Source: Bacillus sp. ISL-45 (GTDB lineage Bacteria > Bacillota > Bacilli > Bacillales > Cytobacillaceae). Taken from it: 64,000 nucleotides of DNA. Shown here in pieces: positions 8,131 through 14,450 of this stretch; within the stretch, counting starts at the first letter, position 1; each line of letters starts with the position of its first letter. A program made the translations under genes and the position numbers. The stretch is taken from NCBI RefSeq assembly GCF_018613195.1, contig NZ_JAGGQQ010000005.1, positions 215,593-279,592 on the forward strand, given 5' to 3'. Under the pieces are notes generated by a model, which worked only from the letters and a program-made list of their open reading frames with translations, had not been told where the DNA came from and ran no database searches.

Positions 8131-8190
8131 ATGTCACTGCACGTATTGCTGTTAACACTAATATTCAGGAAAAAGAAATCCCATCGTTAA
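8131..8190 (+). CDS. Small ORF of 19 codons resembling the YrzI N-terminus
   Basis: GGGAGGTAA precedes ATG 8131. The 19-residue product starts MSLHVLLLTLIFRKKK. This resembles the first part of the nearby yrzI product (MTLNILFFTITINKR): a short hydroxyl/hydrophobic start, a hydrophobic run and a basic cluster. I read it as a minimal YrzI-like paralogue. It may instead be a decayed copy that lost its C-terminal half. Confidence 0.45.
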   Translation: MSLHVLLLTLIFRKKKSHR

Positions 8191-8278
8191 CAAAATGTTC
8201 ACAACCTCTTCCTTTTAGCACCGTCATTATATGGTAAATTTGGTGTAAATACGGGTGAATGCTGAAGGGGTGATAGGC

Positions 8279-8356
8279 ATGTTCTTGATTGTCATGGGAT
8301 TGGTGATCTGCGGCGCTGTCGGTCTCGTAGTTGCTGCAGAAGTAAGCGTGGAATAG
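8279..8356 (+). CDS. Small ORF of 25 codons, single hydrophobic helix
   Basis: ATG 8279 follows AAGGGGTGAT. The 25-residue peptide is almost entirely hydrophobic (MFLIVMGLVICGAVGLVV, then an acidic tail) and would form one membrane helix. A strong terminator begins 9 bp after the stop, which makes a dedicated transcript plausible. I do not recognise the peptide and could not identify its promoter with confidence. Confidence 0.5.
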   Translation: MFLIVMGLVICGAVGLVVAAEVSVE

Positions 8357-8364
8357 AGTTTCTG

Positions 8365-8397
8365 AAGGTATCAATCCAATTTGGGTTGATACCTTTC
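8365..8397 (+). terminator. Terminator after the 25-codon ORF
   Basis: AAGGTATCAATCC (8365-8377) pairs with GGGTTGATACCTT (8383-8395) with one T-G pair, followed by a short T-containing stretch. Confidence 0.75.
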
Positions 8398-8400
8398 TTG

Positions 8401-8670
8401 TGGTTAAGGAATTTATAAAAGTTATTGAGTTGTGGATAACTCTCTGAAGTTTTCTTAATCCAGCTCCAGCGCCTAGCCCCTCGAGTCGCTTGTCTAGCTG
8501 CGGCTCCTAATTCCTCGAGACGCTTCGTTCCTGCCAATGAAGTCAAAGAACGACTTCACTGTCAGGCCCTCCGAGGCACACGATGTGCTAGACCCGCCAG
8601 CCACAGGACGTGGCGTCATAGGCGGGCAGCGCTTGTCGGGGCTTAACGAGGCACTTGCGCTTTTTGTTCT
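8401..8670. repeat. Modular dispersed repeat, long copy
   Basis: The segment begins TGGTTAAGGAATTTATAAAA and ends near GCACTTGCGCTTTTTG. The same sequence, nearly identical base for base in its shared parts, recurs at 13927-14110. This copy has two extra blocks. One is about 38 bp between two CTCGAG(T/A)CG repeats. The other is a block of about 60 bp containing a nested palindrome (CCCGCC to GGCGGG around CCAC/GTGG). No gene is visible in 8357-8725 apart from this repeat and the sigK terminator. Confidence 0.85.
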
Positions 8671-8693
8671 TTTCCCTGGATAAATTGATACTG

Positions 8694-8720
8694 AAAAAAC
8701 CCGGAGCGTTGCCCGGGTTT
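8694..8720 (-). terminator. sigK terminator
   Basis: On the minus strand AAACCCGGG, a short loop, CCGGGTTT and further T residues directly follow the sigK stop codon. Confidence 0.8.
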
Positions 8721-8725
8721 CTGCG

Positions 8726-9448
8726 TTACTTCCCTTTATTCTTCTTCTTTTCTTTTTCCGCCCGATAAAATTCATGGAACATCTTCATCAATGCCCTCTT
8801 CTCGATCCTGGATACATAACTTCTTGAGATGCCAAGTTCTTTCGCAATTTCACGCTGTGTTTTTTCCTTCTTTAAATCAAGGCCAAATCGGCCAACAATG
8901 ACCTCTTTTTCACGCTCATCGAGGACATCGATATATTCTTTTACTTTTTCAAGCTCCATATTGAGCTGGATGGTATCAATGACATCTTCTGATTCTGACT
9001 TCAGGACATCGATGAGCGAAATTTCATTTCCTTCTTTGTCCTGGCCGATGGGATCGTGCAATGATACATCCTTCTTGGTTTTCTTCAATGCTCTTAAGTG
9101 CATGAGGATTTCATTTTCTATGCATCTGGCAGCATATGTTGCGAGTTTGGTGCCTTTGCCTTCCGAATAGCTTTCAATAGCCTTGATCAGACCGATTGTT
9201 CCGATAGAAATCAAATCCTCCGAATCCTCGCCGGTGTTTTCGAATTTTTTCACGATATGTGCGACAAGCCTCAGATTGTGCTCAATCAGCATATTTCTTG
9301 CGTGTGGATCGCCATTAGCCATCAACCTTAAGTACTTTCGCTCATCAGCTGCAGATAACGGTTGAGGAAATGCATTGTTTTTAACATACGAAACAAGAAG
9401 GATCACTTCTTTAACTAAGTACCCGAGTGCTGCTAGTATGCCCGACAT
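8726..9448 (-). CDS. sigK: RNA polymerase sporulation sigma factor sigma-K (pro-form)
   Basis: A full-length, uninterrupted 240-residue pro-sigma-K, the late mother-cell sigma factor. The pro-sequence [20 protein letters not shown] precedes [11 protein letters not shown], so the SpoIVFB cleavage site known from B. subtilis (after residue 20) is conserved. Region 2 ([13 protein letters not shown] to [13 protein letters not shown]) and region 4 with its helix-turn-helix ([20 protein letters not shown]) are complete. In B. subtilis 168 the gene is split by the skin element; here there is no interruption and no recombinase. The start ATG follows GGGGGTGG. A YjcZ-type gene with a sigma-K-like promoter lies 4 kb away. 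Confidence 0.96.
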   Translation of the reverse strand: MSGILAALGYLVKEVILLVSYVKNNAFPQPLSAADERKYLRLMANGDPHARNMLIEHNLRLVAHIVKKFENTGEDSEDLISIGTIGLIKAIESYSEGKGTKLATYAARCIENEILMHLRALKKTKKDVSLHDPIGQDKEGNEISLIDVLKSESEDVIDTIQLNMELEKVKEYIDVLDEREKEVIVGRFGLDLKKEKTQREIAKELGISRSYVSRIEKRALMKMFHEFYRAEKEKKKNKGK

Positions 9449-9488
9449 GTTTCCACCCCCGCATTTTTAGGCTTTCGCCTATAATAAA

Positions 9489-9518
9489 TTCCTATGTCTG
9501 AAGGGGGACGATTGTGTC
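9489..9518 (-). promoter_or_regulatory. Candidate sigma-E type promoter of sigK
   Basis: On the minus strand GACACAAT, a 14-bp spacer and CATAGGAA lie about 40 bp before the sigK start. They partly resemble sigma-E -35 and -10 elements, which would fit early mother-cell expression. The match is only moderate. Confidence 0.35.
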
Positions 9519-9641
9519 TGTCCGCATAAATATTTTATATTGGAAATTTAAGCCAGAAAAATATTTTGTAGAAGCAAGAGATAATTCTATGAACACCTTG
9601 TTTTGTCACTTTTTAGACTAAGAAAGTTCACATAAAAGAAA

Positions 9642-9671
9642 CAGACATAGACATAGGGGTATAGGTATAAT
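9642..9671 (+). promoter_or_regulatory. Candidate promoter of the sulfur-handling operon
   Basis: TATAAT (9666-9671) with CAGACA (9642-9647) 18 bp upstream, 47 bp before the DsrE-family start. The -10 is perfect and the -35 matches four of six bases. Confidence 0.45.
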
Positions 9672-9717
9672 TCAAGTGTAAGGTAAATCATTCGAATTTA
9701 TTAGGAGGAAATAAATT

Positions 9718-10119
9718 ATGGAACAACAAGCTCCATCTTTAGCCGTTATTTTATTATCAGAAGATCTTGAGAAGCTGCATGCTGGTGCATTGGTCGGATC
9801 AGTCGCATCAATGTCAGGCATGACTGTGAATGTCTTCGTCACGATGAACGCATTAAAATCTTTCCGCAAAGACAGCTTTGAAACTACTGATTTTATCACT
9901 GGAACTATTGGCAAGGAAATGCTGGCTAAAAAGATCCCATTATTTGATTCACTTTTACAGGAAGGAAAAGATATGGGAGAACTTAATATTTACGGCTGCG
10001 CATTAGCGATGGACATCATGGATTGGCAAGAAGAAGACATGATTGATGTATTTGATGGAGTAATCGGGGTTACGAAATTCCTTGGAATGACTCAGGGAGC
10101 AACAGTTATTACAATGTAA
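9718..10119 (+). CDS. DsrE/DsrF-like family protein
   Basis: A 133-residue single-domain protein with the DsrE-like fold signature: a beta-strand start (SLAVILLSEDLEKLHAGALVGSVASM), a central MTVNVFVTMNAL strand and a cysteine in the C-terminal half (YGCALAMDIM). Relatives bind or pass sulfur during persulfide transfer, but this subfamily's partners are not established. It begins an operon with a TusA-like carrier, an SQR-like flavoprotein and a DUF1641 protein, which supports a role in sulfide or persulfide handling. TTAGGAGGAAA precedes the ATG. Confidence 0.85.
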   Translation: MEQQAPSLAVILLSEDLEKLHAGALVGSVASMSGMTVNVFVTMNALKSFRKDSFETTDFITGTIGKEMLAKKIPLFDSLLQEGKDMGELNIYGCALAMDIMDWQEEDMIDVFDGVIGVTKFLGMTQGATVITM

Positions 10120-10239
10120 GCTGCAGAAGCAGGAAAAAGTGGATGGCGTGCAGGCCTTTCAACCTTTTCCCCTTCATGCAAAAATATAAAATCTTTTCTA
10201 ATTTTAACATAACACTTAACTATACAGGAGGAAAAAATC

Positions 10240-10479
10240 ATGAGTGAAGTACAAGTAACTAAATCAATCGATGCAAGAGGGGCATATTGCCCAGGTCCGT
10301 TAATGGAATTGGTAAAAGGAATCAAGACAGCACAAGTTGGCGATGTTGTAGAAGTTCTTTCAACAGATAAAGGTTCAGCAGTCGATATTCCTGAATGGGT
10401 AAACAAAATGGGCCACGAAATTGCCTACCTCGAAAATGAAGGCGATGAATTCAAGATCGCGGTTAAAAAGGTAAAGTAA
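10240..10479 (+). CDS. TusA-family sulfur carrier protein
   Basis: A 79-residue protein with the TusA signature ARGAYCPGPLMEL; C17 is the predicted persulfide-carrying residue. The rest has the two-helix, four-strand pattern of the family. ACAGGAGGAAA precedes the ATG. It lies between the DsrE-like gene and the flavoprotein, so it probably shuttles sulfane sulfur between them. Another role, for example delivery to molybdenum cofactor or tRNA thiolation enzymes, cannot be excluded from sequence alone. Confidence 0.88.
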   Translation: MSEVQVTKSIDARGAYCPGPLMELVKGIKTAQVGDVVEVLSTDKGSAVDIPEWVNKMGHEIAYLENEGDEFKIAVKKVK

Positions 10480-10541
10480 GTGATTGCTGTTTAAACAGTA
10501 AGAGCCTTCATCAAAGAATCCGATAAAGAGGTGTGGACCAA

Positions 10542-11678
10542 ATGACAAAGAAAATCGTCGTTCTTGGAGCCGGCAGCGCGGGTACTATGGTCGCAAACAG
10601 ACTAGCCCGCCAGCTTGGGGAAGAAATCAAGAAGCATGAAGTCGAAGTCACGTTGATTTCCAATACAGAAAAGCATATCTACCAGCCAGGATACTTATTC
10701 ATCGCTTTCAATGAGAAGCCATCCGAGCATTTCATCAGAAAGCAGGAAACACTCGTTCATCGTCATGTGAACCTGGTATATGATGATGTTGAAAAAATTG
10801 ATGTTGAAAAGAAGACGGTCAAAGGCAAGAAGCAGTATCAGTATGACTACCTTGTCATCGCAACAGGATCACATCCTGATTTCGACAGTGTACCTGGCTT
10901 AAGAGAAGGAGCGCATAACTTCTATACGCTTGAAGGTGCTGAACGCCTGCGCGAGGATCTTGCAGCCATGGAAAAAGGAAAAATTCTGATCACGATTGAT
11001 GTGCCGCATAAATGTCCTGCTGCTCCGCTTGAGCTTGCATTGATGCTGGATGACTATTACCGCAAGAATGGAAGACGCAAGGATATTGAAATAAAATACG
11101 CTTATCCAATCGGCCGTATCCATTCACTTGTTCCTGTTGCTGAGTGGGGCTTGCCACAGTTTGAGAAACGCGATATCAAGTACGAAACATTCTTCAACCT
11201 GGAAGAAGTGGATCCAAAGCGCAAAGTGGCCATCACAATGGATGGTTCAGAACATGAATATGACATGCTTATAACTATTCCAGCCCATACAGGCGCTAAA
11301 GCTGTGATTGATTCCGGCATCGGCGATGAATCAGGCTTCATTCCGACAAACCGTACAACATTGAAGATGATTGGCCGGGATGATGTATATGTAATTGGTG
11401 ATGCTACAAATCTTCCAATCAGCAAAGCTGGTTCAACGGCACACTACCAGTCTGAATCGCTGGTTGCGAACATCATCAGCAGATTGACAGGCCGTCCTGA
11501 AACTGCTGTGTACAATGGAAAGGTCGCGTGCTTCCTTGAAAACAGCCTTGAAGATGCCAGCATGATTACATTCGATTACAATAATCCACCGCAGCCTGCA
11601 GAAACTTCCGACCTGCTGCACTGGTTCAAAGCTGTATACAATGAGCTTTACTGGTTAAATGCCAAAGGGATTTTATAG
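10542..11678 (+). CDS. SQR-like NAD(P)/FAD-dependent oxidoreductase
   Basis: A 378-residue two-dinucleotide-binding flavoprotein. The N-terminal Rossmann motif is VVLGAGSAGTMVANRLAR, a second nucleotide motif with IATGSHPDF follows, the conserved HKCPAAPLELALML segment holds a redox cysteine (about residue 160), and VIGDATNLP closes the FAD site. This set resembles sulfide:quinone oxidoreductase and flavocytochrome c sulfide dehydrogenase. ATG 10542 is preferred over a GTG at 10533 because GAGGTG is correctly spaced for the former. With TusA and DsrE neighbours, oxidation of sulfide to sulfane sulfur is the best inference. Confidence 0.85.
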   Translation: MTKKIVVLGAGSAGTMVANRLARQLGEEIKKHEVEVTLISNTEKHIYQPGYLFIAFNEKPSEHFIRKQETLVHRHVNLVYDDVEKIDVEKKTVKGKKQYQYDYLVIATGSHPDFDSVPGLREGAHNFYTLEGAERLREDLAAMEKGKILITIDVPHKCPAAPLELALMLDDYYRKNGRRKDIEIKYAYPIGRIHSLVPVAEWGLPQFEKRDIKYETFFNLEEVDPKRKVAITMDGSEHEYDMLITIPAHTGAKAVIDSGIGDESGFIPTNRTTLKMIGRDDVYVIGDATNLPISKAGSTAHYQSESLVANIISRLTGRPETAVYNGKVACFLENSLEDASMITFDYNNPPQPAETSDLLHWFKAVYNELYWLNAKGIL

Positions 11679-11692
11679 AAGGGGTGGTTGAG

Positions 11693-12253
11693 ATGGCTAC
11701 AGAAACACCTCAAGCTCAACAAAAAGACCAACATAAACTTGTCAGCTTCACCGATGCTGCCATGAATGCAGTAACCGGTGAAATGGTCTCGACGATTGCC
11801 GAAACAGGGGTAAAGATGGTCGAGATGGCCGACGATCTGCTTCAGCCTGAAACGCTTTCCTTATTAAAGGCCCTTCCTGAGGTGGCTGAGAACCTTGAGC
11901 GTACTTTAATGGAAGTAAAACGCATGGAAGAAACAGGTGTCTTGAAATCCTTGATGCAGCTTGCGGATATGGCAGCTGCCATGAAGGGTGCCATGACTGG
12001 CCCGATGGTGACAGATATGGCTGAGAAGGCAATCAAAGGTGTAGAACTTGCAGATTCCTTCGTCCAGCTTGGTGCCATTGACCTTGTAGATGGAATGCTA
12101 ACTGCTTTTCATCATGCTCAAGAGGAAACAAAGGATAAAGAGCCATTGTCATCCATGCAGCTTATGAAGGCGGTCACCCAGAAAGAAACAAGGGAAGGCA
12201 TGACATTGATGATCTCCTTCCTGCAAAACCTGCCTAAACAATTAAATAAATAA
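11693..12253 (+). CDS. DUF1641 domain-containing protein
   Basis: A 186-residue, mostly helical acidic protein with repeated M-A-E-K/T-G motifs and the DUF1641 core (LLKALPEVAENLERTLMEVK). B. subtilis YrhD belongs to the same family and neighbours a formate dehydrogenase gene. Here it ends the sulfur operon 14 bp after the flavoprotein, so it may be a membrane-linked partner or scaffold of that enzyme. ATG 11693 has AAGGGGTGG upstream. Molecular function is unknown. Confidence 0.8.
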   Translation: MATETPQAQQKDQHKLVSFTDAAMNAVTGEMVSTIAETGVKMVEMADDLLQPETLSLLKALPEVAENLERTLMEVKRMEETGVLKSLMQLADMAAAMKGAMTGPMVTDMAEKAIKGVELADSFVQLGAIDLVDGMLTAFHHAQEETKDKEPLSSMQLMKAVTQKETREGMTLMISFLQNLPKQLNK

Positions 12254-12397
12254 AGGCTGTTTTTCGCAACTGATTGTTGCTTTACGAACACATACAGTTT
12301 TCCGCATTCTTAGAGGTTTCGGGCTCTTCTCGGAGATGCTTCCGAATCGAATATGCGTCAATTGGATCTAAAAGCAACATAGTTTACGAAAACAGCG
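12254..12397. repeat. Miniature inverted-repeat-like element, copy A
   Basis: The segment begins AAGGCTGTTTTTCGCAAC directly after the DUF1641 stop and ends AGTTTACGAAAACAGCG, giving imperfect terminal inverted repeats. Blocks TGATTGTTGC, GGGCTCTT and AGCAACATAGTTTACGAAAA recur in the element between grpE and dnaK at 39676-39857. No coding capacity of its own is apparent. Confidence 0.65.
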
Positions 12398-12403
12398 TAA
12401 ATA

Positions 12404-12434
12404 GAAAAGGAGAGGGGATTTTCCTCTCCTTTTC
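12404..12434. terminator. Bidirectional terminator, DUF1641 operon and haemoglobin gene
   Basis: GAAAAGGAGAGG (12404-12415) pairs perfectly with CCTCTCCTTTTC (12423-12434) around a 7-nt loop. It lies between two convergent genes. Confidence 0.8.
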
Positions 12435-12438
12435 TTCA

Positions 12439-12795
12439 TTATTTATAAAGAATTTCGTTCTTCATGCCTGTCAGTTTCTCCAGTACTTCGTTGATGTCTT
12501 CTTCCGGTACATTGAATTCCCTCAGGCTAGCAGCAAGATGATTGGCGATCGCTCCAAAATGCTCATCATTAAGATTCATGCCTTTATGCGCAAGCTCCAT
12601 GCTTCTTCCGGAATATTGGTTAGGCCCGCCTAATGCCCAGCTTATGAACAATGATTGGTGTCGGCGCTGTTTTTCCATGTCTGTTTCCTCGAAAAACTTA
12701 TTGACTGTTTGATCAGCCAGTATTTTTTCATAAAATACATCTACTACTTTTGAAATGGCTTCCTGTCCGCTCAGGCGATCATATAAAGTCTCCAT
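12439..12795 (-). CDS. Group I truncated haemoglobin
   Basis: A 118-residue 2-on-2 globin. Recognisable features are VFYEKILAD (helix B with the conserved F-Y pair), the FISWALGGPNQYSGRSM segment and AHKGMNL with the proximal haem histidine (F8). Group I members bind oxygen and often act in nitric oxide dioxygenation. ATG 12795 has AGGGGGATGAT upstream; an in-frame ATG at 12828 does not. The response regulator gene lies upstream on the same strand, but with a gap of about 90 bp I cannot say they are co-transcribed. Confidence 0.9.
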   Translation of the reverse strand: METLYDRLSGQEAISKVVDVFYEKILADQTVNKFFEETDMEKQRRHQSLFISWALGGPNQYSGRSMELAHKGMNLNDEHFGAIANHLAASLREFNVPEEDINEVLEKLTGMKNEILYK

Positions 12796-12886
12796 TCTAT
12801 CATCCCCCTGCCTAAAAGTTAACGTCACTATTATCTCTCTTTATCCAAAGGGTTATGACTGAAACTATTTATGGCAAAAAGTTTAA

Positions 12887-13558
12887 TCAATCAACCCACT
12901 TATAACCTACACCCCAAACGGTAGATAGATGATTGTCCGCAGCAAAACCAGATTTGCGAAGTTTATCTCTAAGGTTCCTTACATGTGAATCGATCGTACG
13001 GTCTTCTGTATCAACTCCATATCCCCATATAGTGGAAATTAAGTGTTCCCTTGTAAAGACCTTGTTGACGTTTTGCAGGAAAAGGCTTAGCAGGGCAAAT
13101 TCCTTAGGGGTAAGCGGAATCAAAGTCCCGTTGAACTGCACATCATAGGAATCTATATTAAGTTTTAAACCATTGAAAGAGAGAAGGGGACTTTGGGCAG
13201 TTTGCCTCCGCAGCACTGCCTCAATTCTTGCAACTAATTCACCTTCATCGAACGGTTTGGTGATATAATCATCAGCTCCAATTTTCAAGCCTCGGACAAT
13301 GTCAGGCTTCTCACTCCTTGCAGTAAGCATGATGACGGGGATATCCCAATGTTTGCGAATTTCATTGCATGTCTCCCAGCCATCCATCTCAGGCATCATG
13401 ACATCAAGCAAAACGAGATCAGCGTTGTCGTTCTCGAGAAAGCTGATGGCTTCACTGCCTGAAGTTTTTTTTATGCATTTATATCCTAATGGTGTTAAAT
13501 ACAGCGCAAGCAAATCAACCATTCGCGTTTCATCATCTACTAACAAAATCGTAGCCAT
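12887..13558 (-). CDS. OmpR/PhoB-family response regulator without adjacent kinase
   Basis: A 223-residue two-domain regulator. The receiver domain has D8-D9 in ILLVDDE, the phosphoacceptor D52 in LVLLDVMMPEMDG, a conserved threonine in MLTAR and the lysine in ITKPFD. The C-terminal winged helix ends VWGVGYKWVD as in OmpR/PhoB proteins. No histidine kinase gene lies on either side, which is unusual for this class. Targets are unknown; the haemoglobin gene downstream and its own promoter are the nearest candidates. The protein family is certain, the regulon is not. Confidence 0.93.
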   Translation of the reverse strand: MATILLVDDETRMVDLLALYLTPLGYKCIKKTSGSEAISFLENDNADLVLLDVMMPEMDGWETCNEIRKHWDIPVIMLTARSEKPDIVRGLKIGADDYITKPFDEGELVARIEAVLRRQTAQSPLLSFNGLKLNIDSYDVQFNGTLIPLTPKEFALLSLFLQNVNKVFTREHLISTIWGYGVDTEDRTIDSHVRNLRDKLRKSGFAADNHLSTVWGVGYKWVD

Positions 13559-13677
13559 ATAAAAAAACTCCTTGAAAATGTAATTGTTAAGTTCATCCTA
13601 CCTTAAAAGTTTGGAAAAACTGTGCACGTATAACGAGTTTTACATAACATTTTTGAAAAGGTTCGCCAAAAGCCCAA

Positions 13678-13705
13678 ACCAAAATGGACAGAATCCCATA
13701 AAGTA
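13678..13705 (+). promoter_or_regulatory. Sigma-K type promoter of the YjcZ-like gene
   Basis: AC (13678-13679), a 17-bp spacer and CATAAAGTA (13697-13705) match the sigma-K pattern of AC and CATANNNTA. It ends 31 bp before the start codon of a predicted sporulation peptide. Confidence 0.55.
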
Positions 13706-13736
13706 ATAATAGGATATAGAAAAGGAGTGTGAAAGT

Positions 13737-13883
13737 ATGCCTTACGGTTATTATCCACCATACGGTGCACCTTATGGAGGTTATCCGGGATATTACGGCG
13801 GAAGTGGTGTATGGTTTGCACTGTTCATCATCCTGCTGGTCATAGTCCTGATCTTTGGCGGCTGGTGGTACTTCTACGGATAG
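13737..13883 (+). CDS. YjcZ family sporulation peptide
   Basis: A 48-residue peptide with a Gly/Tyr/Pro-rich N-terminal half (MPYGYYPPYGAPYGGYPGYY) followed by a membrane helix (FALFIILLVIVLIF) and GGWWYFYG. This is the layout of YjcZ-family small sporulation proteins. AAAAGGAGTG precedes the ATG, a sigma-K-like promoter lies just upstream and a terminator just downstream, so it is a one-gene unit probably expressed late in the mother cell. Role in the coat or outer forespore membrane is inferred from the family. Confidence 0.85.
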   Translation: MPYGYYPPYGAPYGGYPGYYGGSGVWFALFIILLVIVLIFGGWWYFYG

Positions 13884-13890
13884 AAGGCAG

Positions 13891-13924
13891 AAGGTTTATC
13901 CTGCAATCAAGGGTAAACCTTTAT
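13891..13924 (+). terminator. Terminator of the YjcZ-like gene
   Basis: AAGGTTTATCC (13891-13901) pairs with GGGTAAACCTT (13911-13921) with one T-G pair, then a T-containing tail. Confidence 0.75.
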
Positions 13925-13926
13925 TA

Positions 13927-14110
13927 TGGTTAAGGAATTTATAAAAGTTATTGAGTTGTGGATAACTCTCTGAAGTTTTATTAATCCAGCTCCAGCGCCT
14001 AGCCCCTCGAGTCGTTTCGGTCCTGCCAATGAAGTCAAAGAACGACTTCACTGTCAGGCCCTCCAGCGCTTGTCGGGGCTTAACGAGGCGCTTGCGCTTG
14101 TTGTTCTTTG
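13927..14110. repeat. Modular dispersed repeat, short copy
   Basis: Nearly identical to parts of 8401-8670, including TGGTTAAGGAATTTATAAAA and CTGCCAATGAAGTCAAAGAA, but lacking the two internal blocks of the longer copy. One missing block lies between short CTCGAG(T/A)CG direct repeats, which fits loss by slippage or recombination. Confidence 0.85.
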
Positions 14111-14189
14111 GCTCTTTTCTCAAACTACAAAATAGGATTGAATGACCTATGCTTCTTCACAAAAATAAAGTTTATCATGAGAAAAGAGC
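14111..14189. repeat. 79-bp element with perfect 12-bp terminal inverted repeats
   Basis: GCTCTTTTCTCA (14111-14122) and TGAGAAAAGAGC (14178-14189) are exact reverse complements flanking 55 AT-rich bases. The element abuts the modular repeat. Ends resemble the GAAAAGAGC ends of elements at 39857 and 60892, suggesting a related miniature family. Confidence 0.7.
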
Positions 14190-14250
14190 TTGACACTTAA
14201 TTCCGCACTGCAAAATGGCTTTTTATCACGTTAAAATCGGCTTTAGGATG

Positions 14251-14278
14251 TTAACAACACTCTTTACGAAAACAGCCT
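14251..14278. repeat. Partial copy (right end) of the GGCTGTTTT element family
   Basis: TTAACAACACTCTTTACGAA followed by AACAGCC matches the right end of the elements at 12254-12397 and 39676-39857. No matching left end is visible, so it is probably a remnant. The remaining sequence of 14190-14450 is AT-rich and holds the candidate pepF promoter. Confidence 0.5.
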
Positions 14279-14390
14279 ATTATTTTGATTCCTGCTTACA
14301 TTATTCCCTTACGAATAATAAAATTTTTAAGGGTAAAAACATTTTCTGCATCATCCTGCAGAATCATATCCAGAAAAACATTTGAAAAAA

Positions 14391-14419
14391 TAGAAATTTT
14401 AGAAAAATAACATTATAAT
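14391..14419 (+). promoter_or_regulatory. Candidate sigma-A promoter of pepF
   Basis: TAGAAA (14391-14396), a 17-bp spacer and a perfect TATAAT (14414-14419), 32 bp before the start codon in a very AT-rich stretch. Confidence 0.45.
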
Positions 14420-14450
14420 AATATAATAGAAAAAAAGGGGGTACTATTCA

